A stretch of 64,000 nucleotides of DNA from the NCBI GenBank assembly GCA_003604975.1, contig QZIR01000074.1, positions 62,001-126,000 of the forward strand, written 5' to 3'. Both the position numbers and the translations under genes were made by a program. Source of the DNA: Desulforudis sp. (lineage in GTDB: Bacteria; Bacillota; Desulfotomaculia; Desulfotomaculales; Desulforudaceae). Each line of letters begins with the position of its first letter. The stretch's first letter is position 1. The notes under the pieces are model-generated. The model did no database searches. It had not been told where the DNA came from and saw nothing but the letters and a program-made list of their open reading frames with translations. Shown here in pieces: positions 33,823 to 42,804 of the stretch.

Positions 33823-34479
33823 TTAGTTCAGGCTCTGACGTTCACCGGTAACCAGGTAGATGACGTCCTCGGCGATATTTGTCGCCCGGTCGGCGATTCG
33901 TTCCAGGTAGCGCGCTACCATCAGGAGGTAGACAACGCACCCGATGGTCTGCGGATGGCCTTCCATATAGGTGATCAGGTCCTGGAAAGTAAGGTTGTAG
34001 ATCTCGTCAACCTCATCATCGGTCAGGCACATCTGGCGGGCCTTCTCCACATCGTTGTGGACATAGGCGTCCATCCCTTCTTTAACCATCTGTTGGACAA
34101 GACGGGCCATGTGCGGAATTTTCTCCAGGGGCTTTTGCGGCATCTGGCCGCAGACGCACATCGCGGAACGGGCGATATCCACGGCGTGGTCCCCCATCCG
34201 CTCCAGGTTGATCATAATCTTGATACCGGTGATGATTACGCGCAGGTCACGCGCCATCGGCTGCTGCGTGGCAATCAGCTTAATGCACTGGTTCTCGATA
34301 TCATCCTGCAGGTCATCAATGGCGTCGTCCCCTGTGATCACTTCTTTGGCTGCCACCGGATCCTGGTTTATCAGGGAATCCAAGGCCACGAAAAGACTGT
34401 GCTCGACAAGACTGGCCATGCGGAGGATATCCTGCTTCAGATCATTTAATTCACGGTCAAAAGTAGACCTGCTCGTCAA
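33823..34479 (-). CDS. phoU: Phosphate-uptake regulator PhoU
   Basis: The product has 218 residues of all-helical, two-fold repeated structure. Each half holds the PhoU metal-binding pattern: DDAIDDLQDDIENQCIKLIATQQP and, in the second half, DDEVDEIYNLTFQDLITYM; the first half ends in LRVIITGIKIMINLERMGDHAVDIA and the second in LMVARYLERIADRATNIAEDVIY. PhoU links Pst transport to PhoR and shuts down the Pho response when phosphate is plentiful. I chose TTG 34479 (with GGAGTGAGGT upstream) as it matches the family start; an ATG 11 codons earlier lacks a site. It is the last gene of the pst operon. Confidence 0.93.
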   Translation of the reverse strand: MTSRSTFDRELNDLKQDILRMASLVEHSLFVALDSLINQDPVAAKEVITGDDAIDDLQDDIENQCIKLIATQQPMARDLRVIITGIKIMINLERMGDHAVDIARSAMCVCGQMPQKPLEKIPHMARLVQQMVKEGMDAYVHNDVEKARQMCLTDDEVDEIYNLTFQDLITYMEGHPQTIGCVVYLLMVARYLERIADRATNIAEDVIYLVTGERQSLN

Positions 34480-34556
34480 ATCAACCTCACTCCACCCATT
34501 ACTTTTATGCACATTAGGTTAGCACACGACTTAACTAGTTACAAGCTAAATCTGTG

Positions 34557-35312
34557 TTAACCAAAACGACCTGTGATGTAGTCCTCTGTCCGCTGGTCCG
34601 TTGGCCTCGTAAACAGTGTCTCGGTAGGGCCGAATTCGACCATATCGCCGTTCAGGAAGAAGGCCGTTGAATCCGAAACCCGGGCCGCTTGCTGCATGTT
34701 ATGCGTGACAATGACGATCGTGTAGTGGTTCTTCAAGTCACGCAGCAGTTCCTCGATTTTGAGCGTCGACAGCGGATCCAGGGCTGAGGTCGGTTCATCC
34801 ATCAAGACCACCTCGGGTTCTACGGCCAGGAGTCGCGCGATACAAAGCCGCTGCTGCTGACCGCCCGAGAGTCCCAATGCGGACTTGAATAAGCGGTTGC
34901 TCACCTCATCCCAGAGAGCGGCGGAACGCAGGCTCTTTTCCACGATTTCGTCCAGCTTGTTCTTGTTTCTTTGCCCGTGAATCCTGGGTCCGTAGGCGAC
35001 GTTATCATAAACGGACATGGGAAACGGGTTCGGGCGCTGGAACACCATCCCCACACGCTTCCGGAGATACACCACGTCGACATCGGGGCCGAAGATATCC
35101 TGGTCGTCAAGCAACACCTTACCGTCGATACGTACTCCCTCGATCAGGTCGTTCATCCGATTGAGTACCCGTAGAAACGTGGTCTTTCCACAGCCGGACG
35201 GTCCGATCAGCGCCGTGATCTGCTGCTTCTTGATGTCCATGCTGATGTTGCGCAGGGCCTGAACGTCCTTGTAGTACAAATTTAGGTCATGAACAACGAA
35301 TTTATTCTCCAC
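34557..35312 (-). CDS. pstB: Phosphate ABC transporter ATPase PstB
   Basis: The product has 251 residues. Walker A is [12 protein letters not shown], the Q-loop is [19 protein letters not shown] (diagnostic of PstB), the signature is [15 protein letters not shown] and Walker B is [12 protein letters not shown]; the switch His is in [15 protein letters not shown]. It drives high-affinity phosphate uptake with PstA, PstC and PstS. It starts 12 bp after the pstA stop. Confidence 0.97.
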   Translation of the reverse strand: MENKFVVHDLNLYYKDVQALRNISMDIKKQQITALIGPSGCGKTTFLRVLNRMNDLIEGVRIDGKVLLDDQDIFGPDVDVVYLRKRVGMVFQRPNPFPMSVYDNVAYGPRIHGQRNKNKLDEIVEKSLRSAALWDEVSNRLFKSALGLSGGQQQRLCIARLLAVEPEVVLMDEPTSALDPLSTLKIEELLRDLKNHYTIVIVTHNMQQAARVSDSTAFFLNGDMVEFGPTETLFTRPTDQRTEDYITGRFG

Positions 35313-35324
35313 GTTTAACCTCCA

Positions 35325-36173
35325 TTAACTTGAGCCACGCAGACGACGCTGATAAATCCGGGCGGGCAAACCGATTGCCAGGTTGAAAAACAGCACCACA
35401 AGAACGAGCAGGGCGGCGCTTCCCGCTGCAACGGCCTCAGCATTGGCGACCAGGGGTTCGCCTCGGACATACCACAGGTGTACGGCCAGGGTCTCACCGG
35501 AAACCAGAGGGTTGAAGTCGGGATAATGTCGCGAAACGCTCGTACCGGCCGTAAAAACAAGCACTGCAGCCTCGCCGATCGCCCGTCCTGAAACCAGAGT
35601 AATGCCGGTAATTAACCCGAGCAGCGAGCTCGGCAGTACCACCCGGCGGATGGTCTGCCACTGGGTTGATCCAAGCGCCAGGCTCCCTTCGCGGTAGGCG
35701 TGGGGCACTGTGCGCAGGGACTCCTCGGTGACCCGCACCAGTACGGGCAGATTGAGCAGGGCCAGAGCGGCCGCGCCGCCCAGAATGGTGAAGCCCAAAC
35801 CCATAAAATTGACAAATATAATCAACCCGAACAAACCCAGGACGATGGACGGTACCGTGGCCAGACACTCGGTGCTTAGGCGAATCAGGTTGGTCAAACG
35901 GCCCGGCTTGGCGTACTCCGCCAGGTAAATCCCGGACCCCACGCCGATCGGAACCGAAAACAGCAGGGATAATACCAGTATGTAGAAGGTGTTGAAGAGC
36001 TGGGGACCGACGCCTCCGTTAGCGGCCGGTCCAAACACGAATTCCAGACTAAGAACCTTAAAACCCTGCCCCAGGATATAGGCCAGGAAAAATACCAGCA
36101 GGCCCAAAATGAAAAACCCGGCTGCCCAAAGGATGGCGGTAGCAACAGTATTGCCTAACCTGTTACCGGTCAT
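35325..36173 (-). CDS. pstA: Phosphate ABC transporter permease PstA
   Basis: The product has 282 residues with six helices. The binding-protein-dependent transport domain contains GVGSGIYLAEYAKPGRLTNLIR, LATVPSIVLGLFGLIIFV and the EAA-type loop ALGSTQWQTIRRVVLPSSLLGLITG (split), followed by RAIGEAAVLVFTAG. The ATG at 36173 follows AGGAGG and overlaps the end of pstC by 11 bp, so the permease halves are translationally coupled. Confidence 0.96.
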   Translation of the reverse strand: MTGNRLGNTVATAILWAAGFFILGLLVFFLAYILGQGFKVLSLEFVFGPAANGGVGPQLFNTFYILVLSLLFSVPIGVGSGIYLAEYAKPGRLTNLIRLSTECLATVPSIVLGLFGLIIFVNFMGLGFTILGGAAALALLNLPVLVRVTEESLRTVPHAYREGSLALGSTQWQTIRRVVLPSSLLGLITGITLVSGRAIGEAAVLVFTAGTSVSRHYPDFNPLVSGETLAVHLWYVRGEPLVANAEAVAAGSAALLVLVVLFFNLAIGLPARIYQRRLRGSS

Positions 36174-37047
36174 TAGCCAGCCTCCTGTTAACAACAAACC
36201 TGATTAGCAGAATCATTGACAACGACACCATCAACAGCATAAAGGCCATATAGAAAAGGGCGTTGTTCCAGGGGGAACCAAAAGGCGTCTGGCCCATATT
36301 CAGAATGATCTCGGTAGTCAGGGTGGCGGTCGGTGCAAAAAGTGAACTGGCCAGTTGGGGCGAGTTCCCGATCACCATCGCTACCGCCATTGTTTCACCG
36401 ATGGCCCGGGCCATTGCCAGAATTACGGCCGTGACCAGACCCGGCAGCGAGGCCGGGATGAGCACCCGGTAGATGGTCTGCCACCTGGTGGCGCCGAGGG
36501 CGTAAGACCCGGCTTCCAAAGTCTTCGGAACCGAGCGTAAGGCGTCCTCCGAGATACTGATTACCGTAGGCAAAATCATTATCGCCAGGATCACCCCGGC
36601 CAGAAACAGGCCAAATCCGGGGCCGCCGGTATACTTGGAAATGATCGGCAGGAACACCGTCAGCCCGACCCAGCCGTAAACCACCGAAGGAATCCCTACA
36701 AACAGGTCGGTCGCCGGGCGCATAATCTCCCGTATCCACGGGGGGGCGACCTTGGCCATAAAGATGGCTCCCGCGAGCCCCAGCGGCCCGCCCAGGGCGA
36801 TCGCCAACAGCGTCACCGCCACGGAGCCAAAGACAAAGGGCAAGGCCCCATACTGCCCCGGTGGATTCCAGACCGTACCGGTGTGAAAATCCCAGAAACT
36901 GACGTCCTGAAAGGTCTGCAGACCCTGCTTGGACACAAAAAGGATAATCGAAAAGATGATGACACCGACTATCACGGCTGAGACGATAAATATGTACCGG
37001 AACAGTTTATCATAAGCCAGTTGACTGTTTAAATGCCGATTATTCAA
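36163..37047 (-). CDS. pstC: Phosphate ABC transporter permease PstC
   Basis: The product has 294 residues with six helices. Typical features are PFVFGSVAVTLLAIALGGPLGL (in two parts), ATDLFVGIPSVVYGWVGL, the coupling loop SYALGATRWQTIYRVLIPASL (two parts) and AMARAIGETMAVAMV. The TTG at 37047 has GGAGGT six bases upstream and lies 18 bp after the pstS stop; an in-frame GTG at 37068 would overlap that stop and the ribosome site. Confidence 0.96.
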   Translation of the reverse strand: MNNRHLNSQLAYDKLFRYIFIVSAVIVGVIIFSIILFVSKQGLQTFQDVSFWDFHTGTVWNPPGQYGALPFVFGSVAVTLLAIALGGPLGLAGAIFMAKVAPPWIREIMRPATDLFVGIPSVVYGWVGLTVFLPIISKYTGGPGFGLFLAGVILAIMILPTVISISEDALRSVPKTLEAGSYALGATRWQTIYRVLIPASLPGLVTAVILAMARAIGETMAVAMVIGNSPQLASSLFAPTATLTTEIILNMGQTPFGSPWNNALFYMAFMLLMVSLSMILLIRFVVNRRLANDR

Positions 37048-37064
37048 GAATAGACCTCCGGAAA

Positions 37065-37889
37065 TCACACTGAATCGTCAGGCAATACAGGGACAAATCC
37101 CATCTCGGCCACCACGCCGCGCTGGAACTCCTCAGAGAGTACATAGTCAAGGAAGGACTTGGTGTATCCAACAGGCTCTCCTTTGGTATACATGCGACCG
37201 TAAGCGATGATGGGGTAGCTCCCGTTGGCTACGTTCTCAAAGCCGGCCTCCACGCCGTTATACTTAAGAGGCTTGACGTCCGCCTTGGCCAGGTAGGCAT
37301 AGTCACAGTACCCGATCGAACCGGAAATCATCGAGACTGATTTCAGCATCTCCCCGGTCGAATTCATCACGGTGGCATTGAGACTAAACTCATCCGCGCC
37401 GAGAACCGCCTCCTGGATGACCTTCCGTGAGCCGGACGAAGGCGGTCGGTGAATAATGTTGATCGGCAGTGAAACCGGATGGCCCAGCTTCTGCCAATCG
37501 GTGATTTGGCCGGTGAAGACCCCCACCAACTGATCGTGGGAAATGTCCTCCACCTGCACGTCAGGATGAACAATAATCACGAAGGGTGCGATCGCGATGA
37601 TGTGTTCCACCAGATCGCTGTAAAAAGGGTCACCGGCCGGAGTCGGGACATCGCTGGTGCCAATGCTGATGTAGCCGGAAGCCACCTGGGCCAGCCCGGT
37701 AAAGGAACCCCCCCCGCTGACATTGACCGTGATTTCAGGATGGATCTCCATGAACTTGTCCGCGGCCGTCCGGGCCACCGGCAGGAGCGCCGTCGAGCCG
37801 ACCACCGTGACCGGTTTGGTCCCGCAGGCAGTTAATAAAAGGGAGAAACAGATGGCACTTACCAGCAACAGTTTCTTTAACAAGTGCAA
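37065..37889 (-). CDS. pstS: Phosphate-binding lipoprotein PstS
   Basis: The product has 274 residues. The lipoprotein signal ends at LLTACGTK (Cys about residue 22). The phosphate-binding fold has VVGSTALLPVARTAADKF, VNVSGGGSFTGLAQVASG (Ser/Gly loop that grips phosphate), IGTSDV and RPPSSGSRKVIQEAV, all diagnostic of PstS. The TTG at 37889 follows AAAGGGAGGT. It heads the pstS-pstC-pstA-pstB-phoU operon and is preceded by a Pho box. Confidence 0.96.
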   Translation of the reverse strand: MHLLKKLLLVSAICFSLLLTACGTKPVTVVGSTALLPVARTAADKFMEIHPEITVNVSGGGSFTGLAQVASGYISIGTSDVPTPAGDPFYSDLVEHIIAIAPFVIIVHPDVQVEDISHDQLVGVFTGQITDWQKLGHPVSLPINIIHRPPSSGSRKVIQEAVLGADEFSLNATVMNSTGEMLKSVSMISGSIGYCDYAYLAKADVKPLKYNGVEAGFENVANGSYPIIAYGRMYTKGEPVGYTKSFLDYVLSEEFQRGVVAEMGFVPVLPDDSV

Positions 37890-37946
37890 CGACTACCTCC
37901 CTTTGAGAGGTGGTTGGGACATACTCCTAAGAAATTAACATACCAC

Positions 37947-37985
37947 TGTTAGCTGTAGATTAACGAAATGTTAAATTACTGTTAA
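37947..37985 (-). promoter_or_regulatory. Pho box (PhoP binding site) of the pst operon
   Basis: On the minus strand four TTAACA-type hexamers occur with exact 11-bp spacing: TTAACA (37980-37985), TTAACA (37969-37974), TTAATC (37958-37963) and CTAACA (37947-37952), followed by a partial ATGTTA. This matches the direct-repeat PhoP site known from Bacillus. The first repeat overlaps the stop codon of phoR. Confidence 0.88.
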
Positions 37986-39328
37986 GGTTGCGACGGGATC
38001 AGGAATTCAAAGGTGGTTCCCCGGCCCACCATGCTGGAGACTCCGACCTTCCCTCCGTGCCCCTCCACAATGTGTTTAACGATGGCCAGACCCAGCCCGG
38101 TTCCGCCAAGCTCGGTGGAGCGGGCCTTGTCTACGCGGTAGAACCGTTCAAACACCCGCGGCAGGTGCTGCTGGTCGATACCGATGCCGCTGTCCTCGAC
38201 CTCAAACCAAACGCCCCCTGGTTCCTGGCTGGCGTGAATGCTGATCCAGCCTTCCTCGGTAAAGCGAACGGCGTTGTCCACCAGGTTCATCAGGATCTGG
38301 TAAAGGGCGTTCGGATCAACGTCGACGTTTAGGTCAGACGGTACATCGATCCGCAGATCCAGCTTCTTTTCCTTGATCAACGGTTCGAGGACATTGAGCA
38401 CCCGAGCCAGGACCTCCTGCACCCTCGTCGATTCACGTTCGAAGGAACCACGGTTCTGCTCGGCCTTGGCCAGCTCCAGCAGGTCGTCAACGAGGCGTGA
38501 CAGCCGCTTGGCCTCTTCGTCGATAATCCGCAAGAACTTCTTGGCCACCGGCGGATCCTCAATCGCGCCGTCCTGCAGGGTTTCCACAAACCCCTGGATG
38601 GAAGTGAGGGGCGTGCGGAGTTCGTGGGAGGCGTTCGCCACAAACTCAGTTCGCATCTGTTCCAGCAAGCGGCGCTTGGTGATGTCCCTGAAGAGGACCA
38701 CAATGCCGCCGTCCTTGCCCCGCAGGGGAGTCAGATGTAGCCTGAAGATCCGGGGGTCAGGGATAAGGATGCGGAGCTCCTTTTTGACCACATGGCCCGA
38801 AGTCAGCGTCTCCTGGAAAAGGCGGTCGAGTTCAAAGTCCCGCACCACCTCGACAATGGTCTTTCCCCGACTAGTCTCCTCCCGAATCCCGAAGACATTC
38901 TCGGCCACCGGGTTGACCAGGATCACCTTGCCCTCCGCGTTCACTGCGATCACGCCGTCGGCCATACTGTCCAGCACGGCGTGCATCCGGTCTTTCTCCT
39001 CCGTCACCTCGGACAGGGTGTCGCGTAGGCGGTGGGCAATCTGGTTCAGGCTCTGCGCCAGTTTCCCCACCTGGTCCTGATCGTGAACCACGATGGTCTT
39101 CTCCAGGTCGCCCTCAGCCATTTCACCGGCGGTCTCCGCCACAATGGTGATCCGCTGCGAGATCAACCGAGTGGTATATACCGCCATTGCGATGGCAAAG
39201 GTAAAACCAAGCGCAATACCCAGCCCTACCGGTAAATGCCCGCTCTCGGCAAGCAGCCACAAAAAGCTGAACAGGAAGGCGACCAGCAAGAGGCTGCGGT
39301 TGATTTGCGCATTGTATCGCCGAGGCAT
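37982..39328 (-). CDS. phoR: Phosphate-sensing histidine kinase PhoR
   Basis: The product has 448 residues. Two N-terminal helices (about 10-55) are separated by only a few residues, so there is no large outer sensor domain. A HAMP domain (about 55-105), a PAS domain (about 115-215), a HisKA domain with FVANASHELRTPLTSIQGF (the His) and a HATPase domain with NLVDNAVRF (N box), VEDSGIGI (G1), FERFYR (F box) and GTGLGLAIVKHI (G2) follow. With no sensor loop, it likely reads phosphate through PstB/PhoU, as in E. coli. ATG 39328 shares one base with the phoP stop. Confidence 0.93.
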   Translation of the reverse strand: MPRRYNAQINRSLLLVAFLFSFLWLLAESGHLPVGLGIALGFTFAIAMAVYTTRLISQRITIVAETAGEMAEGDLEKTIVVHDQDQVGKLAQSLNQIAHRLRDTLSEVTEEKDRMHAVLDSMADGVIAVNAEGKVILVNPVAENVFGIREETSRGKTIVEVVRDFELDRLFQETLTSGHVVKKELRILIPDPRIFRLHLTPLRGKDGGIVVLFRDITKRRLLEQMRTEFVANASHELRTPLTSIQGFVETLQDGAIEDPPVAKKFLRIIDEEAKRLSRLVDDLLELAKAEQNRGSFERESTRVQEVLARVLNVLEPLIKEKKLDLRIDVPSDLNVDVDPNALYQILMNLVDNAVRFTEEGWISIHASQEPGGVWFEVEDSGIGIDQQHLPRVFERFYRVDKARSTELGGTGLGLAIVKHIVEGHGGKVGVSSMVGRGTTFEFLIPSQP

Positions 39329-40032
39329 CACTTCAACTCCTTAAACCGGTAACCCACTCCCCGGACCGTTTCAATCAACTGCAGTGTTCCGGGCAACCGC
39401 TCAAGCTTCTGCCGGATGTGCCGGATATGGACGTCCACGGTTCGCGAATCACCCGTATACTCATACCCCCAGATCTGCTCCAGGAGGTAGTCCCTCGAAA
39501 AAACCCGGCCCGCCCGGCGCGCCAGGAACCACAACAGTTCAAACTCCTTCGGGGTAAGGCTCTGACGTTCCCCGCCGATTTCGACCAGCAGCCGTTCGGG
39601 GTCGATCAGGACGTTGTTGACCATCAGCGGCCGCCGGTTTTCGGATCCGGTACCGGCCGACCTCCGCAGGCGGGCCTTGACCCTGGCCACCAGCTCACGC
39701 ACACTGAAAGGCTTGGTGACATAATCGTCGGCGCCCAGTTCCAACCCCAGAACCTTATCCAACTCCTGTCCGCGGGCACTCAACATGATCACCGGGACCT
39801 CACGCGTCCGCGCATCACCGCGGATCGCCCGGCATACGGCAAACCCGTCAATTTCCGGGAGCATCACGTCCAGGACGACGAGATCCGGCGCCTCCCGGCT
39901 TATGAGCTCAAGGGCCTGGGATCCGTCGTACGCGACCAGCACCTGGTAGCCTTCACGTTCCAGCCCGAACTTAAGCAACTCTATAATGTGTTTCTCATCA
40001 TCTACAACGAGGATCTTGTCCATTTTACTCAC
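39328..40032 (-). CDS. phoP: Phosphate response regulator PhoP
   Basis: The product has 234 residues. The receiver domain (1-120) has DDEKHI, VVLDVMLPE (phospho-Asp) and ADDYVTKPFS (conserved Lys). The OmpR/PhoB-type winged helix (about 130-230) has LTPKEFELLWFLARRAGRVFSR (two parts), SRTVDVHIRHIRQKL and TVRGVGYRF. It would bind the Pho box upstream of pstS. The ATG at 40032 overlaps the end of the pgeF gene by 4 bp; phoR follows with a one-base overlap. Confidence 0.94.
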   Translation of the reverse strand: MSKMDKILVVDDEKHIIELLKFGLEREGYQVLVAYDGSQALELISREAPDLVVLDVMLPEIDGFAVCRAIRGDARTREVPVIMLSARGQELDKVLGLELGADDYVTKPFSVRELVARVKARLRRSAGTGSENRRPLMVNNVLIDPERLLVEIGGERQSLTPKEFELLWFLARRAGRVFSRDYLLEQIWGYEYTGDSRTVDVHIRHIRQKLERLPGTLQLIETVRGVGYRFKELK

Positions 40033-40826
40033 TCCAGCGTGATCAAAGCCGCCTGACGTCCGGTTTGACCGTTATGCGCCCGATAGGAAAAATACTGTGT
40101 ACTGTGACAGGCGGTGCATACCCCCGCCAACTCGATGTTTTCGGGTTGCAGGCCGGCTTCCAGGAGCACCAGACGGTTCGCGGCCCAGAGATCCAGCATC
40201 CAGGCTTCCCCCACCGTCTGGCGGAGGATGCCCGCGTCGGCTCCAAAAGCCGCCGCAAACCGTATCCGGACCTCGTTCCCGACAGGGTAACAACAGGCGC
40301 CAATGGACGGGCCGATGGCCGCTAATAACCGGTACGGCTCCACACCGAAACGCTCCTGCATCATCCGGACCGTTTCAAGGCCGATACGGTTCTCGGTACC
40401 CCGCCATCCGGCGTGGGCCAGGCCAATCACGTGCTGACCCGGATCGTAGAACAAAAGCGGCACACAATCAGCAAAGAAAGCGGCCAGAGGCACCCCTGGA
40501 TCGGCCGTGACCAGGGCATCGGTTAAAGGGATGGCGCTTGCCCGGTCCAATGCCCCCCGGCCAAGGTCGGAACGCCCCACTACGGCAACGCGGTTACCGT
40601 GAACCTGCTCGCCGCAAACCAGGGTCTCAGCGTCGATGCCCAGTGCCCCGCAGAACCGGTGCCGGTTCTCGATCACCCGGTTTGGATCGTCCCCGACGTG
40701 TAAGCCCAGGTTCAGGGTGGACAGCGATCCCTCGCTGACGCCCCCGCTCCTGGTACTGAACGCGGCCCGGACCGGATGTCCCTGATAGACGTTGAATCGA
40801 AACACTGGCAGAGCCTGGTCAGTCAC
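40029..40826 (-). CDS. pgeF: YfiH/LACC1 family multifunctional nucleoside enzyme (YlmD, PgeF)
   Basis: The product has 265 residues. The family motifs are VRAAFSTRSGG near the start, CGEQVHGNRV with the first metal His, FADCVPLLFYDP with the Cys, and GLAHAGWRGT with the second His; ASCCYPVGN appears as GACCYPVGNEV. The family (formerly laccase-domain DUF152) is now known as purine nucleoside phosphorylase/adenosine deaminase and in E. coli corrects a wrong muropeptide. In Bacillus it is ylmD, next to ylmE; here it lies 8 kb away and is coupled to phoP. The GTG at 40826 overlaps the MBL gene by 8 bp. Confidence 0.92.
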   Translation of the reverse strand: MTDQALPVFRFNVYQGHPVRAAFSTRSGGVSEGSLSTLNLGLHVGDDPNRVIENRHRFCGALGIDAETLVCGEQVHGNRVAVVGRSDLGRGALDRASAIPLTDALVTADPGVPLAAFFADCVPLLFYDPGQHVIGLAHAGWRGTENRIGLETVRMMQERFGVEPYRLLAAIGPSIGACCYPVGNEVRIRFAAAFGADAGILRQTVGEAWMLDLWAANRLVLLEAGLQPENIELAGVCTACHSTQYFSYRAHNGQTGRQAALITLE

Positions 40827-42387
40827 CCTTCTTAGCCCCTTCCGCCCGGCGTGCAAGGTACTGTTGAAACTCGGTCACCTTGGCCAGGACGTCGTCGTAA
40901 GAGTGGTTTTCCTCCTGCAGGTAGCGTTCCAGATCGGACCAGAACCGGTGGCAGGCCTGGGTCAGCTTTTGTCTCTTCTCCAAACCGCTCTGGACGGTGA
41001 CAGTCTCCTTCCAGACGGGAATACGGGCGATAATCCCGGTTTCCCGGGTCAGACGCTCTTTCAGGGCCTGGGCCGCTTTGGCCTCACCGTGCACCAGGAA
41101 GAGTTGCTGCGGGTAGACCCGGAAACGTTTCACCCAGTCCACCAGCATGTCCTGGTCGGCATGGGCGGACCAACCACGAATGTTCTCGATGTCGGCCCGA
41201 ACCACGACTTCCTCCCCGAACAAGCGGGCCTTCTGCCCCCCGTCGAGAAGATAACGGCCAAGGGTTCCCTCCGCCTGGTAACCAACAAACAGGATCGTCG
41301 CCTCGGGACGCCACAGGTTGTGTTTCAGGTGGTGGCGAATCCGTCCGGCTTCGCACATGCCGCTGCCGGCCAGGATGATCGCTCCACCAGGAATTTCGTT
41401 GAGCCGCCTTGATTCCTGCGCCGTACGTGACATTTTCAGGTGCGGCAGGCCCAGAGGGTCAATCCCCGCCGCCAGCAGCCGGCAGGCTTCATCGTCGTAA
41501 CAATTGTGGTTGGCCCCGAAGATATGGGTAATCGCGATGGCCAGCGGGCTGTCCACGTAGACGTCCATCGGCGGCAGTTCGTCGGCCCGCATTAGACCGA
41601 AAATCTGGTACAGCAGGTCCTGGGTACGTTCCACGGCAAAGGCCGGGATGATCAGATTACCGCCCTTCCGGTAGGTCTTCCAGATCACTTCCTTGAATCT
41701 TTCTGCTGGGTCTTCGTCGGGCTCCTTGTGCTTACGGTCGCCATAGGTCGATTCCAGCACCAGGCAGTCGGCGTCCCAGACGTTTTCCGGATCACGCACG
41801 AAGGGCCGTCCCCGGTTACCCAGATCTCCCGAGAAGACGATTTTGGTGTCCGTTCCGCCCTCTTCCCTGACCCAGAGTTCAATCACCGCTGCCCCCAGAA
41901 TGTGCCCGGCATCCCGGAGCCGGTAGATGATCCCCGGGATCAGCTCCTGCTTGACATCTATGGCTACAGGCTGGAAGTATTCCAGACAGCGGTAAGCATC
42001 GTCCACGGTATAGATCGGCTGTACCTCCGGCTGACCGGTACGCCTGGCCTTGCGGTTCTTGCGCTCTACTTCCATCTCTTGAATGTAGCCGCTGTCAGGA
42101 AGCAAGGCCCCACACATGTCTGCCGTACAGGCCGTACACAGTATGGGTCCTTTGTAACCGTACTTAATCAGTTTCGGGATCTGCCCGCTGTGGTCGATAT
42201 GGGCGTGGGTAAGGAAGACAAAGTCGATCGATTCGGGATCAAAAGGAAAGGACTCGTAGTTACGCTGGCGGATGGCCTTGGGACCCTGGAAGAGACCGCA
42301 GTCCACCAGAATCCTGGTTTGGCCCGTGTCCACAAGAAAACATGAACCGGTAACGGTGTCGGCTCCGCCGTAAAAAGTCAGTTGCAC
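40819..42387 (-). CDS. MBL-fold beta-CASP RNA-type hydrolase
   Basis: The product has 522 residues. The metallo-beta-lactamase core has the FLTHAHIDHSG motif (H-x-H-x-D-H), GHILGA (His), SGDLGN (Asp) and ESTYGDR. A beta-CASP insertion is marked by NLIIPAFAVERTQDLLY and ILAGSGMCEAGRIRHHL. A RMMBL motif follows (FGEEVVVRADIENIRGWSAHADQ in parts). The C-terminal 80 residues are helical and charged. Such proteins are mostly RNA endo- or exonucleases of CPSF/RNase J type; the exact substrate is unknown. It starts at ATG 42387 and carries its own promoter, which probably also serves pgeF, phoP and phoR. Confidence 0.92.
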   Translation of the reverse strand: MQLTFYGGADTVTGSCFLVDTGQTRILVDCGLFQGPKAIRQRNYESFPFDPESIDFVFLTHAHIDHSGQIPKLIKYGYKGPILCTACTADMCGALLPDSGYIQEMEVERKNRKARRTGQPEVQPIYTVDDAYRCLEYFQPVAIDVKQELIPGIIYRLRDAGHILGAAVIELWVREEGGTDTKIVFSGDLGNRGRPFVRDPENVWDADCLVLESTYGDRKHKEPDEDPAERFKEVIWKTYRKGGNLIIPAFAVERTQDLLYQIFGLMRADELPPMDVYVDSPLAIAITHIFGANHNCYDDEACRLLAAGIDPLGLPHLKMSRTAQESRRLNEIPGGAIILAGSGMCEAGRIRHHLKHNLWRPEATILFVGYQAEGTLGRYLLDGGQKARLFGEEVVVRADIENIRGWSAHADQDMLVDWVKRFRVYPQQLFLVHGEAKAAQALKERLTRETGIIARIPVWKETVTVQSGLEKRQKLTQACHRFWSDLERYLQEENHSYDDVLAKVTEFQQYLARRAEGAKKGD

Positions 42388-42440
42388 CTGATTCCCTCCG
42401 CAGCATCGTTTACTTACTAAATAGTTAGGTCAACAAACCA

Positions 42441-42470
42441 ATTATAATCTACCGAGCCGTTCTTGTTCAA
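42441..42470 (-). promoter_or_regulatory. Sigma-A promoter of the MBL-pgeF-phoP-phoR unit
   Basis: TTGAAC (42465-42470), an 18-base spacer and TATAAT (42441-42446) on the minus strand, about 55 bp upstream of the MBL gene. Confidence 0.7.
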
Positions 42471-42491
42471 CATCCCGGGGCGGGGGTCGGC

Positions 42492-42520
42492 TTGACAGGC
42501 CCGGCTGACGGGCGTTAAGC
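42492..42520 (+). promoter_or_regulatory. Candidate promoter of the FmdB-like gene
   Basis: A perfect TTGACA (42492-42497) is followed after 17-18 bases by TTAAGCT, a poor -10. It lies about 40 bp upstream of the FmdB-like gene. Confidence 0.4.
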
Positions 42521-42556
42521 TAAGAACTGGAACATATTGCGAAAGGACGGAGGCAC

Positions 42557-42769
42557 TTGCCTATCTACGAGTTCAAATGCGACAAGTGCGGCCACAAGTT
42601 TGGAAAGCTCTGCCCGATGGGTGAAACGGGTGAGAATGTCAAGTGCCCTGAATGCAACCAGCGGTACCCACAAAAGCTCGTCTCCGGTTTTGCCGCTCCT
42701 GGCGCGAACGGGGGCAGCGGAGCATCGTGTGGTGGCTGCACCGCGTCGAGCTGTGCCGGCTGCAGGTAA
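42557..42769 (+). CDS. FmdB-family zinc-ribbon protein
   Basis: The product has 70 residues. MPIYEFKCDKCGHKFGKL begins the FmdB ribbon and CPECNQRYPQKLVS ends it, giving four Cys for zinc; PIYEF-x-C is the family mark. The glycine- and cysteine-rich tail (GASCGGC, then CAGC) may bind more metal. Such proteins often serve as small regulators or carriers. The TTG at 42557 follows GGAGG. A small unknown gene follows 35 bp later on the same strand. Confidence 0.88.
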   Translation: MPIYEFKCDKCGHKFGKLCPMGETGENVKCPECNQRYPQKLVSGFAAPGANGGSGASCGGCTASSCAGCR

Positions 42770-42804
42770 GACCCAATTCTACAACAACGTAATGAGGTGA
42801 TATT

